Under the pieces are notes generated by a model. That model worked only from the letters and a program-made list of their open reading frames with translations. It searched no databases and was not told the origin of the DNA. From Achromobacter animicus (GTDB lineage Bacteria > Pseudomonadota > Gammaproteobacteria > Burkholderiales > Burkholderiaceae_B), in contig NZ_CADIJM010000003.1 of the NCBI RefSeq assembly GCF_902859585.1, positions 186,001 to 250,000 on the forward strand: DNA of 64,000 nucleotides. The letters run 5' to 3'. Below are positions 45,381-54,966 of this stretch, one piece after another; within the stretch, counting starts at the first letter, position 1; every line of letters begins with the position of its first letter. The position numbers and the translations under genes are program-made.

Positions 45381-46360
45381 ATCGTCAATTCCTGGGCTAT
45401 GCGGTCCTGGCCATCGTGGTGGCCTTGCTTCCCTTCGCCGGCGTGTATCCGATCTTCGCCATGAAGGTCATGTGCTACGCCCTCTTCGCGTGCGCCTTCA
45501 ACCTGCTTCTGGGCTTCACGGGGCTGCTGTCCTTCGGCCATGCCGCGTTTCTGGGCAGCGCGGCCTACGCGGCCGGACACAGCATGAAGGTCTGGGGCCT
45601 GCCCACCGAACTGGGGCTGCTGTTCGGCGTGGCCGTGGCGGCGCTGCTGGGGCTGGCCATGGGCGCGCTTGCCATCCGTCGCAGCGGCATCTACTTCTCG
45701 ATGATTACGCTGGCGCTGTCGCAGATGGTGTTCTTCTTCTTCCTGCAGGCCAAGTTCACGGGCGGCGAAGACGGCCTGCAGAGCGTGCCGCGCGGCACCT
45801 TGCTGGGACTGGTCGACCTGTCCAAGGACATCAACCTGTACTACCTGGTGATGGCCATCTTCATCATTGGCTACTTCATCATCTGGCGCACGGTGAACTC
45901 GCCCTTCGGCCAGGTGCTGCAGGCGCTGCGCGAGAACGAGCCGCGCGCGATCTCGCTGGGTTACGACGTGGACCGCTTCAAGCTGGTGGCCTTCGTGCTG
46001 TCGGCCGCGCTGGCCGGCCTGGCGGGCGCCACCAAGACGCTGGTGTTCGTGTCGGCCACGCTGTCGGACGCCACCTGGCAGATGTCCGGGCTGGTGATCC
46101 TGATGACGCTGATCGGCGGCCTGGGCACCCTGACCGGCCCCGTGCTGGGCGCGTTCATCGTGGTGCTGCTGGAAAACAAGGTGGGCGACTTCGGCCAGAT
46201 GATGGCCAACCTGACCGGCGTCGAATGGTTCCTGCGTCTGGGCGAATCGGTCACGATCGTCAGCGGCCTGATCTTCGTGATCTGCGTGCTGGCCTTCCGG
46301 CGCGGCATCGTGGGCGAGCTGGGCGCCCTCTTCAACCGCCGCCGCACCGCCCGCGCGTGA
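45377..46360 (+). CDS. livM: Branched-chain amino acid-type ABC permease LivM (first cluster)
   Basis: A 327-residue permease partner of LivH. NLLLGFTGLLSFGHAAFLG and GGLGTLTGPVLGAFIVV are the LivM motifs; the EAA-like loop ENEPRAISLGYDV is present. It is a stand-alone permease, unlike the second cluster where LivM is fused to its ATPase. It is the last gene of the first liv cluster. Confidence 0.93.
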   Translation: MNRQFLGYAVLAIVVALLPFAGVYPIFAMKVMCYALFACAFNLLLGFTGLLSFGHAAFLGSAAYAAGHSMKVWGLPTELGLLFGVAVAALLGLAMGALAIRRSGIYFSMITLALSQMVFFFFLQAKFTGGEDGLQSVPRGTLLGLVDLSKDINLYYLVMAIFIIGYFIIWRTVNSPFGQVLQALRENEPRAISLGYDVDRFKLVAFVLSAALAGLAGATKTLVFVSATLSDATWQMSGLVILMTLIGGLGTLTGPVLGAFIVVLLENKVGDFGQMMANLTGVEWFLRLGESVTIVSGLIFVICVLAFRRGIVGELGALFNRRRTARA

Positions 46361-46386
46361 GCTGACGCTTCGGTGGATTGACCCTC

Positions 46387-46407
46387 GGGGCCGCGCATCG
46401 CGGCCCC
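46387..46407 (+). terminator. Hairpin after livM
   Basis: GGGGCCGCG (46387-46395) pairs with CGCGGCCCC (46399-46407) around a 3-nt loop, 26 bp past the livM stop. The following GTTGCATT is only a weak T-tract. A TACAAT -10-like box at about 46435 may start the next gene. Confidence 0.5.
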
Positions 46408-46470
46408 GTTGCATTGGGACGCGCCATCGCCTCGTACAATGGCAGGCACCCCACTACACAGGTGCCGACC

Positions 46471-47493
46471 ATGCGCATCACGCATCTCGTTCCCGGCCTC
46501 GGCGCGCTCGCGCTGGCCGCCGCCCTGCTGTCCCCCGCCGCGGCCCAGGCCGCCCCCGCCGCCCCGGCTTGCGAAGTCGACCGGCCTATCCGTTTCAGCG
46601 GCCTGAACTGGGAATCCAACCTGGTGCTTGCCGGCATCGAGCGCTACGTGCTCGAACACGGCTACGGCTGCAAAACATCTGTCGAAATCGGCGAAACCCT
46701 GCCCATGCTGGCCGCCTTGCAGCGCGGCGACGTCGACATCACGCCCGAAGTCTGGCCCGGTCAGATCGAAGGCGCCTGGAAGAAGGCGCTGGCCAGCGGC
46801 AAGGTGCTGGGCGTGGGTCACGTCTATGACGCAGGCGAAGGCTGGTATGTGCCCCGCTACACCGTGGAACGGCATCCCGAGCTCAAGTCCGCCGCCGACC
46901 TGGCGCGCTTCAAGGAAGTGTTTGCCGACCCCGAAGACCCGGGCCGCGGCCGCATCTATGGCTGCCCGGCGGGCTGGGCCTGCGGCACGCTGAACGACAA
47001 CCTGCTGCGCGCCCTGAAGCTGGACAAGGATTACTCCCTGTTCGCCCCCGGCTCCGGCGCCGCGCAAAAGGCGGCGATCGTGTCGGCCTACAAGCGCAAG
47101 CGCGATATCGTCTTCTACTACTGGACGCCCACGTCGCTGGTTGGCGCGCTGGACCTGGTCAAGCTGGAACTGCCTGCGTTCGACCAGGCTGCCTACACGT
47201 GCATGACCGACCCCAAGTGCGCCAATCCCGTGGCCACGCAGTTCAAGCCCAACCCGGTCGTCACCGGCATGAATGCTGAATTCGCCAAACAGGCGCCGCG
47301 CGTGACCGAGTTCCTGACCAAGCTGACGGTGCCGGACGACGCCATCGATGCCACGCTGGGCTGGCTGGAAAACGAGGGCAAGGAACCCGAGGACGCCGCG
47401 CGATACTTCCTCAAGCAGTACGCGTCTGTGTGGCGGCAGTGGGTGCCTGCGGATGTCGCCGACCGCGTGCAGGCAGCGCTGGCCAAGGAATAA
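46471..47493 (+). CDS. Orphan glycine betaine/choline-type ABC substrate-binding protein
   Basis: A 340-residue periplasmic receptor of the OpuAC/ProX fold. The signal peptide is about 1-27 (AQAAPA). RFSGLNWESNLVLAGI, DITPEVWPGQIEG and VFYYWTPTSLVG supply the Trp/Tyr residues that line quaternary-amine sites in this family. No ATPase or permease of the OpuA/ProVW type is adjacent. AGGTG precedes the ATG. Confidence 0.85.
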   Translation: MRITHLVPGLGALALAAALLSPAAAQAAPAAPACEVDRPIRFSGLNWESNLVLAGIERYVLEHGYGCKTSVEIGETLPMLAALQRGDVDITPEVWPGQIEGAWKKALASGKVLGVGHVYDAGEGWYVPRYTVERHPELKSAADLARFKEVFADPEDPGRGRIYGCPAGWACGTLNDNLLRALKLDKDYSLFAPGSGAAQKAAIVSAYKRKRDIVFYYWTPTSLVGALDLVKLELPAFDQAAYTCMTDPKCANPVATQFKPNPVVTGMNAEFAKQAPRVTEFLTKLTVPDDAIDATLGWLENEGKEPEDAARYFLKQYASVWRQWVPADVADRVQAALAKE

Positions 47494-47581
47494 CAGCCCC
47501 GCTCATGTATTCTGGCGATTCGGCGTTCCGGACCCGCTCCGCGCCCGATCGCCAACCCGATTCAAGCCAAGGAAAACAATC

Positions 47582-48424
47582 ATGGATGCCTTGTTCTGGC
47601 ACAACGGTCACTGGACCACTGAAAACCCCAAACTGCTCGGCCCGGCCGACCACGCCTTCTGGATGGCCAGCATGGTCTTCGACGGCGCACGCGCGTTCCG
47701 CGGTCTGACGCCCGACCTGGACCTGCATTGCCAGCGCGTCGTGCGCTCGGCGGAAAAGATGCTGATGAAGCCGCAACTGGCCTGGGAAGAAATCCAGGAC
47801 CTGTGCCTGCAGGCCGTGGCGCGCTTCCCCGAGGGCTCCGAGCTCTACATCAAGCCGATGTTCTTCTGCGCCGATGGCTTCCTGCTGCCCGACGCCGAAA
47901 AGACGCAATTCGTACTGCACGTGTTCAAGGTGCCGATGCCGGGCGACCAGGGCTTTTCCGCCTGCTTCTCCAGCTTTGCGCGCTCGTGGCCGAACATGGC
48001 GCCCACCGACGCCAAGGCCTCGTGCCTGTACCCCAACGGCCAACGCGCCATCCGCGAAGCCGCCGAAAAGGGCTTTGACAACGCCATCATGCTGGACGGC
48101 GCAGGCAACCTGGCCGAGTTCGCCACCAGCAACCTGTGGCTGGCCAAGGACGGCGTCGTCTCCACGCCCGTGGACAACGGCACCTTCCTGAACGGCATCA
48201 CGCGCCGCCGCGTGCTGGCGCTGCTGAAGGCCGACGGCATTGAAGTGCAGGAACGCAGCCTGACCCGAGCCGACGTCGAAGCGGCCGACGAAGTGTTTTC
48301 GTCGGGCAACTACGGCAAGGTGGTGCACGTGAACCGCGTTGAAGACCGCCCGCTGGAATACGGCCCGATCGCGCGCCGTGCGCATCAGCTGTACATGGAA
48401 TACGCGGAAAGTACGCGTCGTTGA
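47582..48424 (+). CDS. Class IV aminotransferase, IlvE-like
   Basis: A 280-residue fold-type IV PLP enzyme. Lys145 in TDAKASCLYPNG is the expected PLP lysine and Glu179 in NLAEFATSN its partner; the start FWHNGHWT and FDGARAFRG are typical. The group includes branched-chain aminotransferase IlvE, D-amino-acid aminotransferase and aminodeoxychorismate lyase. The sequence is closest by eye to IlvE-like proteins but is shorter than E. coli IlvE (309). A branched-chain role would suit the flanking liv genes. Confidence 0.82.
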   Translation: MDALFWHNGHWTTENPKLLGPADHAFWMASMVFDGARAFRGLTPDLDLHCQRVVRSAEKMLMKPQLAWEEIQDLCLQAVARFPEGSELYIKPMFFCADGFLLPDAEKTQFVLHVFKVPMPGDQGFSACFSSFARSWPNMAPTDAKASCLYPNGQRAIREAAEKGFDNAIMLDGAGNLAEFATSNLWLAKDGVVSTPVDNGTFLNGITRRRVLALLKADGIEVQERSLTRADVEAADEVFSSGNYGKVVHVNRVEDRPLEYGPIARRAHQLYMEYAESTRR

Positions 48425-48469
48425 TTTGCCGGAACTGGCCAGCTTGCGTCAGCAGCCGCGCCAACGCAA

Positions 48470-48504
48470 AACGCCGGGGCCTTATCGGCCGCCGGCGTTT
48501 TTTT
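48470..48504. terminator. Bidirectional terminator (aminotransferase / livF)
   Basis: AACGCCGG (48470-48477) pairs with CCGGCGTT (48492-48499), followed by seven T on plus and four T on minus. It lies between convergent genes. Confidence 0.88.
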
Positions 48505-48523
48505 GTCCCATCGGGTGGGTAAT

Positions 48524-49285
48524 TCAGGCCGCCTCGGCGCCCTTGCCCAGACCCAGATAGCTCTCAATCACCTTCGGATCGCCAGCCAATTCGCGCGCCG
48601 GGCCGTGCAGGATGACCTCGCCGGTTTCCAGCACATAGCCGTAATCGGCCACCTGCAAGGCCGCGCGGGCGTTCTGCTCGACCAGCAGGATCGCCACGCC
48701 GGTCTCGCGCAGGCGCGCAATGATGTGGAAGATCTCGCGCACGATGCGCGGCGCCAGACCCAGGCTGGGCTCGTCCAGCATCAGCAGCGTCGGTTTGGCC
48801 ATGAGCGCGCGGCCCACGGCCAGCATCTGGCGCTCGCCGCCGGACAAGGTGCCGGCCTGCTGGGCGCGGCGCTCGCGCAGCCGCGGGAACAGATCGAACA
48901 CTTCATTCAGTGTGTCGCGCCAGCCGCTTTCGCGGGCACGATACCGCCGGAAGCCGCCCAGCAGCAGGTTGTCTTCGACGGACATGGTGCCGAACAGCTC
49001 GCGGCGCTCGGGCACCAGTGACATGCCCGCCGCCACGCGGCGTTCGACCATCCAGCCCGACACGTCCGACCCGGCGTAATGCACGGTGCCGGCGGCGTGG
49101 CCGGTCTGCGGCAGCGACCCCATGATGGCGTTGAGCATCGTGGACTTGCCGGCGCCGTTGGCGCCGATCACAGTGACGATGCTGCCGGCCGGCACGCTGA
49201 GCGTGGCGCCGGCCAGTGCGCCGACCTTGCCGTAGCGGGCCGACAGGTTGCTGACTTCAAGAACGGGGGAATTCGTTGTGCTCAT
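48524..49285 (-). CDS. livF: LivF-type ABC ATPase (second cluster)
   Basis: A 253-residue LivF ATPase with a normal Walker A (GANGAGKST), signature [13 protein letters not shown], Walker [14 protein letters not shown] and VEQNARAAL. The ATG at 49285 overlaps the upstream stop as TGATG; a GTG one codon earlier is not needed. It is the last gene of the second liv cluster. Confidence 0.93.
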   Translation of the reverse strand: MSTTNSPVLEVSNLSARYGKVGALAGATLSVPAGSIVTVIGANGAGKSTMLNAIMGSLPQTGHAAGTVHYAGSDVSGWMVERRVAAGMSLVPERRELFGTMSVEDNLLLGGFRRYRARESGWRDTLNEVFDLFPRLRERRAQQAGTLSGGERQMLAVGRALMAKPTLLMLDEPSLGLAPRIVREIFHIIARLRETGVAILLVEQNARAALQVADYGYVLETGEVILHGPARELAGDPKVIESYLGLGKGAEAA

Positions 49286-51120
49286 CACACGCCCCCCGCC
49301 GACACGGGCTTGGCCTGGTCCGCTTCGGGCAGGTCGTCGTCGATGCCGCCCAGGTAGGCTTCGAGCACCGCCGGGTTCTTTTGCACGTCGGCCGGCACGC
49401 CTTCGGCCAGCTTCGTGCCGAAATCCATCACCACGAGGTGGTTGGTCAGGCGCATCACAAAATCCATGTCGTGTTCAACGAGCAGAATGCTCATGCCTTC
49501 CGCGCGCAGCTGTTCCAGTACGCGCGCCAGGTCCTGCTTTTCCTTGTAGCGCAGGCCGGCGGCCGGTTCGTCCAGCAGCAGCAGCACGGGATCGCACGCC
49601 AGCGCGCGGGCGATTTCCAGGATGCGCTGCTGGCCCAGGGCCAGGTTGCCTGCCTGTTCGTACAGGTATTCGCCAAGGCCCACGCGCTTGAGCTGCTCGG
49701 CCGCTTCATGCAGGAGCTGCGCTTCGCGGGCGCGGTCCGAATGCAGCGCGCCCGACAGCACGCCCACGTCCGAACGCAGGTGCGCGCCCAGCGCCACGTT
49801 TTCCAGCACCGTCATGCCCGGCAGCAGTTGCACGTGCTGGAACGTGCGGCCCACGCCCATCTTGGCAATCTCGCGCGCCGAGCGGTTGTCGATGCGCTGA
49901 CCCATGAACGTGACCTGGCCGCGCGTCACTGGCAGCACGCCGCTGATCAGGTTGAAGGTCGTGCTCTTGCCGGCGCCGTTGGGGCCGATGAGGCCCATGA
50001 TTTCGCCGGAGCTGACCTTGAAGGTGATGTCGTTCACGGCGACCAGGCCGCCGAATTCCTTGCGGATGGCATCCACTTCCAGCACGACCTGACCAGGCTG
50101 CGGACGCTCGCGCGTCGGCAGGGCCGGGGCCGCGGCAGGCGGCGCCAGGTTGCGGCGCGAACCATTGGCGCCCGTGATGTTGCCCCACCAGCCCGCCAGG
50201 ATCGGCCACAGGCCGTTACGCGCGTATTGCAGCATCAGGATCAGCAGCACGCCGAAGACGATCATCTCGAAGTTGGCGTTGGTGTCCAGCAGCTTGGGCA
50301 GGAGGTTCTGCAACTGATCCTTCAGCACCAGGATGACGCTGGAGCCCAGCAAGGCGCCCCACACGTAACCCGCGCCGCCGACCACCGCCATGAACAGGTA
50401 CTCGATGCCGTAGTTCAGGCCGAACGGGCTGGGGCTGACGGCGCGCTGCATGTGCGCATACAGCCAGCCCGACACGCAGGCCAGCAGGGCCGCCCACACG
50501 AAGATCACGATCTTGTAGGCAGCGGTGTTGACGCCCATGGACTCGGCCATGCCCGCCCCGCTCTTGAGCGCGCGGATGGCGCGGCCGGGACGCGAGTTGA
50601 GCAGGTTGCGCGTGGCCCACAGCGCCAACAGGACGCAGACCCAGATCAGGTAATAGATGTGGCGGCCGTTGGCCAGCGAGATACCGAAGATGCTGATGGG
50701 CTCGATGCCGGCGATGCCGTCATGCTTGCCCAGCCAGTCGATATTGCCGAACAGGTAATACAGCGACAGGCCCCAGGCGATGGTGCCCAGCGGCAGGTAG
50801 TGGCCCGACAGGCGCAGCGTGATCGCGCCCAGCAGATAGGCCACGACGGCGGTCAGGATCAGCCCCGCAGGCAGCGCCAGCCAGGGCGACACGTCGTACT
50901 GCGTCGTCAGGTAGGCGGTGGTGTAGGCGCCCAGGCCGACGAACGCCGCCTGGCCGAAGGACGTCAGGCCGCCGACACCGGTCAGCAGCACGAGGCCCAG
51001 CACGACCAGGCTGGCCAGGCCGATGTAGTTCAGTTGCGTCACCCAGAACTCGGGCGTGGCCGACACCATCGGCAGGCCCGCCAGGACGACGAGAAAAACG
51101 GCAAGCAGAATGCGGTTCAT
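49285..51120 (-). CDS. LivM-LivG fusion: permease plus ATPase (second cluster)
   Basis: A 611-residue fusion. Residues about 1-315 are a LivM permease ([32 protein letters not shown]). A Pro/Ala-rich linker runs to about 345. Residues about 346-595 are a LivG ATPase with Walker [10 protein letters not shown], signature [12 protein letters not shown], Walker [12 protein letters not shown] and VEHDMDFV. The reading frame is continuous through the linker. It starts 3 bp after livH. Such fusions are known among betaproteobacterial Liv systems. Confidence 0.93.
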   Translation of the reverse strand: MNRILLAVFLVVLAGLPMVSATPEFWVTQLNYIGLASLVVLGLVLLTGVGGLTSFGQAAFVGLGAYTTAYLTTQYDVSPWLALPAGLILTAVVAYLLGAITLRLSGHYLPLGTIAWGLSLYYLFGNIDWLGKHDGIAGIEPISIFGISLANGRHIYYLIWVCVLLALWATRNLLNSRPGRAIRALKSGAGMAESMGVNTAAYKIVIFVWAALLACVSGWLYAHMQRAVSPSPFGLNYGIEYLFMAVVGGAGYVWGALLGSSVILVLKDQLQNLLPKLLDTNANFEMIVFGVLLILMLQYARNGLWPILAGWWGNITGANGSRRNLAPPAAAPALPTRERPQPGQVVLEVDAIRKEFGGLVAVNDITFKVSSGEIMGLIGPNGAGKSTTFNLISGVLPVTRGQVTFMGQRIDNRSAREIAKMGVGRTFQHVQLLPGMTVLENVALGAHLRSDVGVLSGALHSDRAREAQLLHEAAEQLKRVGLGEYLYEQAGNLALGQQRILEIARALACDPVLLLLDEPAAGLRYKEKQDLARVLEQLRAEGMSILLVEHDMDFVMRLTNHLVVMDFGTKLAEGVPADVQKNPAVLEAYLGGIDDDLPEADQAKPVSAGGV

Positions 51121-51123
51121 GGC

Positions 51124-52161
51124 TTATTCCTCTTCGTCCGCGTGATGGGTGCTGAACGAACGCCAGACCAGAACCGGGATGATCAGGGTGAAGACGATCA
51201 CTTCCTTGTATGCGCTGGCCCAGAACGACGAGAAGGATTCCAGCACGCCGACCAGCAGCGAGCCGGCCGCGGCGATGGGATAGCTGGCCAGGCCGCCGAT
51301 GATGGCGCCGACGAAGCCCTTCAGGCCGATCAAAAAGCCCGTGTCGTAATAGACCGTGGTGATGGGCGCGATCAGCATGCCGGACATGGCGCCGATGCCC
51401 ACGGCCAGCGTGAACGTCAGCGAGCCCGACATGTTGGTGCTGATGCCCACCAGGCGCGCGCCACGGCGGTTGACGGCGGTGGCGCGCAGCGCGCGGCCAT
51501 ACAGCGTCTTGCCGAAGAAAACCCACAAGGCAATGATGAGCAGCGCGCACGTGGCGACCACGAACAGGCTCTGCGCGGACCACGTCATGAAGCCCAGGTC
51601 GACCTGCCCGCTCACGAATGCCGGGGTGCGCCAGCCTTCGGCGCCAAAGAACACGAGCGCCAGGCCCATGAGCGCAAAGTGCACGGCGACCGATACGATC
51701 AGCAGCACCAGCACGGTGGCTTCGGCGAGCGGCTGGTAGACGATGCGATAGACCATCGGACCCATCGGAATCACCAGGAACAGCGTCAGCAGCATGTTCA
51801 GCCACAGCGAGTTCTCGGGACCGGTGTAGCTCTTGGTCAACCAGAACAGCGCCAGCGGCAGCACGACGCACGTGGCGATGGTCTTGGGCAGGGCCGCGGC
51901 GCTGCGCGTGCGCACGGCGCGCACCAGCTCAAGCGCCAGGCACACCAGGCCCAGCAACGGCAGCAGATAGGCGGTGCCCGGCACTTTGCCGTCCACCAGC
52001 ATGGCCAGGGTCAGGGCGCCGAACGCCACAAACTCGCCCTGGGGAATGAAAATGACGCGCGTGACGGCGAAAACCAGCACCAGAGCCATGCCCAGGAGGG
52101 CATAGATGGCGCCGTTGACGACACCGTCTTGCAGCAGGATCAGCGCAATTGAGGAATCCAT
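51124..52161 (-). CDS. livH: LivH-type ABC permease (second cluster)
   Basis: A 345-residue permease, longer than the first-cluster LivH (295). [22 protein letters not shown] at the N-terminus and [22 protein letters not shown] near the C-terminus are LivH motifs. An insert of about 50 residues around positions 75-120 adds hydrophobic sequence. AAGG precedes the ATG. Confidence 0.92.
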   Translation of the reverse strand: MDSSIALILLQDGVVNGAIYALLGMALVLVFAVTRVIFIPQGEFVAFGALTLAMLVDGKVPGTAYLLPLLGLVCLALELVRAVRTRSAAALPKTIATCVVLPLALFWLTKSYTGPENSLWLNMLLTLFLVIPMGPMVYRIVYQPLAEATVLVLLIVSVAVHFALMGLALVFFGAEGWRTPAFVSGQVDLGFMTWSAQSLFVVATCALLIIALWVFFGKTLYGRALRATAVNRRGARLVGISTNMSGSLTFTLAVGIGAMSGMLIAPITTVYYDTGFLIGLKGFVGAIIGGLASYPIAAAGSLLVGVLESFSSFWASAYKEVIVFTLIIPVLVWRSFSTHHADEEE

Positions 52162-52220
52162 CTAACAACTACCTTGTGGTTTCTTGGTGTCCCGACCCCA
52201 TCCGGAACACTGATACGACA

Positions 52221-52241
52221 CACCGGCCGGAAAGGCCGGTG
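52221..52241 (-). other. Hairpin in the livK-livH spacer (second cluster)
   Basis: CACCGGCC (52221-52228) pairs with GGCCGGTG (52234-52241) around a 5-nt loop, between receptor and permease genes. The rest of the 178-bp spacer is very GC-rich with several partial CGGGC repeats. Confidence 0.6.
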
Positions 52242-52339
52242 CGAAGTCCTGCCGGGCGCGGCGCGGCGGGCGGAGAGCCGCCCCCCGCGCGATCGGGCGC
52301 CCGTCATCGGGCGGCCCGCGCTCGGGCGATCCAGGGGAT

Positions 52340-53503
52340 TTACAGATCGGGCTGGTAGACCCACTTGCCGTTTTCCACCTTGACGATGACGCGCGAGCGC
52401 TCGTCAAAGCCGGCGTGGTCCGTGGGCGACATGTTGAACACGCCTTGCGACACGGCCAGGTCCTTCACGCCTTCCAGCGCATCGCGCATCGCGGCACGGA
52501 ACTCAGGCGTGCCGGGCTTGGCGCCCGACTTCAGCGCCACGGGCAGCGCGGCGACGACCAGTTGGCCGGCATCCCACATGTGGCCGCCGAACGTGTTGGT
52601 CGAACCGGCGCCGTTGGCCTTCTCATAGGTTTCCACGTAGGCCAGCGCCGACTTCTTGACCGGATTGCTGTCGGGCAGTTGCGCCGCGACCAGCAGCGGG
52701 CCGGCCGGCAGGTACATGCCGTTGCAGTCCTTGCCGCAAACGCGCAGCACGTCGTTGTTGGCGGCGCCGTGGGTTTGATAGATGGTTCCGCCGTAGTTGC
52801 GGGCCTTCAGTTCCTTTTGCGGCAGCGCGGACGGGGTGCCGGCGCCGGCGATCAGGATGGCGTCGGGCTTGGCGCCGACCAGCTTGAGCACCTGGCCCGT
52901 CACGCTGGTGTCGGTGCGGCCATACTTTTCGATAGCGACGATCTCGATGCCCTTGGCCTTGGCGGCCTTCTGCATCACGTCGAGCCAGCCGTCGCCGTAG
53001 GCGTCGGCAAAGCCGATGAAGCCCAGCGTCTTGACCTTGGACTTGGCCATCGCGTCGGCCAGGGCGCCAGCCATCAGCGCGTCGTTCTGCGGGGTCTTGA
53101 AGACCCAGCGGCGCTTGTCGTCCACGGGTTCGACGATCTTGGCGCTCGCGGCCACGCTGATCATCGGCACCTTGGCTTCGGCAGCCACGTCGACCATTGC
53201 CAGCGAGCCCGGCGTGATGGACGTGCCGATCAGCACGTCGACCTTGTCGTCGGAAGCCAGCTTGCGCGAGTTCTTGACGGCCTGCGTGGTGTCCGTGGCG
53301 TCGTCCAGCACGATCCATTCGATCTTCTGGCCGGCAACTTCCTTGGGCAGCAAGGCCACGGTGTTGCGCTCGGGGATGCCCAGCGAGGCGGCGGGGCCGG
53401 TGCTGGACACCGTCACGCCAACCTTGACCTGTGCGCTCGCCAGAAGCGGCAGAGTCAGGGCTACAGCGGCGGCGGCCGCGGACAAGCCGAAGTGCTTGCG
53501 CAT
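52340..53503 (-). CDS. livK: Branched-chain amino acid-type ABC substrate-binding protein (second cluster)
   Basis: A 387-residue receptor of the LivK family. The signal peptide is about 1-24 (LLASAQ). The mature start VKVGVTVSSTGPAASLGIPERN and GFIGFADAYGDGW are typical. It differs enough from the first-cluster receptor to suggest another ligand. AGGAG precedes the ATG. It leads livK-livH-livMG-livF on the minus strand. Confidence 0.91.
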   Translation of the reverse strand: MRKHFGLSAAAAAVALTLPLLASAQVKVGVTVSSTGPAASLGIPERNTVALLPKEVAGQKIEWIVLDDATDTTQAVKNSRKLASDDKVDVLIGTSITPGSLAMVDVAAEAKVPMISVAASAKIVEPVDDKRRWVFKTPQNDALMAGALADAMAKSKVKTLGFIGFADAYGDGWLDVMQKAAKAKGIEIVAIEKYGRTDTSVTGQVLKLVGAKPDAILIAGAGTPSALPQKELKARNYGGTIYQTHGAANNDVLRVCGKDCNGMYLPAGPLLVAAQLPDSNPVKKSALAYVETYEKANGAGSTNTFGGHMWDAGQLVVAALPVALKSGAKPGTPEFRAAMRDALEGVKDLAVSQGVFNMSPTDHAGFDERSRVIVKVENGKWVYQPDL

Positions 53504-53582
53504 GTTTTTGTCTCCTGTGGTTGGCTCTTATGTGCCTCGAACGAGGCGAAGCGAGCCTGTTTAAAGTTATACAGAAAAAAAT

Positions 53583-53625
53583 ATTATATGGTTAAAACAG
53601 TATCAGATGACGTAGCGCAACTACG
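53583..53625 (-). promoter_or_regulatory. Candidate promoter and dyad upstream of second livK
   Basis: On the minus strand a perfect TATAAT (53588-53583) lies about 80 bp before livK. No good -35 is present; instead the dyad CGTAG-N5-CTACG (53611-53625) sits where a -35 region would be, and GCTACGT at 53641-53647 repeats the half-site. This looks like an activator- or repressor-controlled promoter. Confidence 0.45.
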
Positions 53626-53774
53626 GTAATTCCCTGATGTGCTACGTAAATCGTGATTTGGCGAACGCATTTGTTAATGGCGAACTTGTACTTGAAAGGG
53701 TCGCGGGCGTCATGTTGGGGGATTCCCTTGGGGCGATTGGGGTCTTTCGCCGTACGGTCTGCGGCCCGCCGTGA

Positions 53775-54332
53775 TCAACGGCCAAGCATGGGCCACACCC
53801 GCTCGACGCGCGAAGCGACCCACGCCGCCACCACGGCCTTGACGAGGTCACCCGGCAGGAACACCACGACCGCGCCGGCGGCCTTCGCCATGCCCATCTT
53901 CGTCACCGCCGACAGCCAGGGCACACCGAAGGCATACACCACCGCAACGCCGCCAACGACGCAGGCCGCCACATACCCCGCCAGCCCCACCCACGTGCCG
54001 GTTCCGCGCGCGGCCAGGCGGCGCGCCAACCAGCCCGTCACGAATGCGCCTGCCACCATGCCGATGAGAAACCCGCCGGTCGGGCCAAAAAACGCCCCCA
54101 GCCCGCCGCGCCCGCCCGGCAGCACCGGCAGGCCGATCGCCGCGAGCGCCAGATACAGCAGGCACGCCAGCGCGCCGCGCACGGGGCCAAGCATGGCGCC
54201 GGCCAGCATGACGCCGAGCGTCTGCAAGGTGATGGGCACCGGAATGCCGGGCATCGGAATGGGCGGCATCAGGCTGAGCACGACGATCAGCGCCGCAAAC
54301 AGCGCCACCAGCACCGTATTGTTCGATTTCAT
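53775..54332 (-). CDS. bioY: Biotin ECF transporter S component BioY
   Basis: A 185-residue six-helix membrane protein that binds biotin. The N-terminal LMPPIPMPGIPVPITLQTLG and GPTGGFLIGMVAGAF are BioY hallmarks. GGGGAG precedes the ATG. It follows bioN by 37 bp in the bioMNY unit; the C-terminal SAVTKMGMAKA loop is also conserved. Confidence 0.95.
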   Translation of the reverse strand: MKSNNTVLVALFAALIVVLSLMPPIPMPGIPVPITLQTLGVMLAGAMLGPVRGALACLLYLALAAIGLPVLPGGRGGLGAFFGPTGGFLIGMVAGAFVTGWLARRLAARGTGTWVGLAGYVAACVVGGVAVVYAFGVPWLSAVTKMGMAKAAGAVVVFLPGDLVKAVVAAWVASRVERVWPMLGR

Positions 54333-54369
54333 GGTCTCCCCTTTTGAATGAGTTCAGGGCGCGCGGCCT

Positions 54370-54966
54370 TCAGACGCTGCGCGCGTCGATCGCTTCAGAG
54401 ACTTCCTGGGCCCGCTTCAACGTCAGCACGATCAGCGGCACGATCAGCGCGACCGGATTAGCCCCCAGCCCGCGCGCGGCCTGCGCCTCGCGGATCTCCT
54501 GGAAATTGCGCCAGATCTCGGGCACGAAGCGCAGCGTCAGCGCGAGCGCCAGCGCCACCTTTTCGGCATCGACCAGCCCGGTGCGTTCCAGCGGCCGCAA
54601 TGTCCGCTCGCAGACGGCAATCAGGTCCGACGTGCGGGTCGCCAGCGTGACGGCCAGGGCCAGACCCACCATCGCCGCCACGCGCAGCACGACCGCCAGC
54701 GCCTCAAGCGGCCCCTGAAACCAGCCGGTGAAGAGCGCGACGGCCAGCAGCACCCAGAGCAGTCCGCGCACCTGACGCCAGACAGCCGCGGCGGCGACGC
54801 CCGTGGACCAGACCAACGCCACCGAAAAGCCAAAGGCGAACGCCAGCCAGAGCGGATCGCGCAGCACGAACAGACCCGCGCCGGCCGCCATCAGCGCCAG
54901 CAGTTTCACCCACGCTGGCAGCCGATGCAGCGGCGTGTTGCCCGCAACGTACAGGGGCTCCATCAT
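54370..54966 (-). CDS. bioN: Biotin ECF transporter T component BioN
   Basis: A 198-residue EcfT/CbiQ-family transmembrane coupling protein with about five helices. The [10 protein letters not shown] segment is the Ala-Arg-Gly coupling motif that contacts the ATPase. The first ATG overlaps the bioM stop by four bases; an ATG one codon later would also work. It couples BioY to BioM. Confidence 0.93.
   Translation of the reverse strand: MMEPLYVAGNTPLHRLPAWVKLLALMAAGAGLFVLRDPLWLAFAFGFSVALVWSTGVAAAAVWRQVRGLLWVLLAVALFTGWFQGPLEALAVVLRVAAMVGLALAVTLATRTSDLIAVCERTLRPLERTGLVDAEKVALALALTLRFVPEIWRNFQEIREAQAARGLGANPVALIVPLIVLTLKRAQEVSEAIDARSV

Noticed and set aside
49276-52152. A 958-codon frame antisense to the second liv permease genes
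   Set aside because: The product is a His/Gln/Arg-rich string without domains, typical of the reverse of membrane-protein codons; the minus-strand liv genes are certain.
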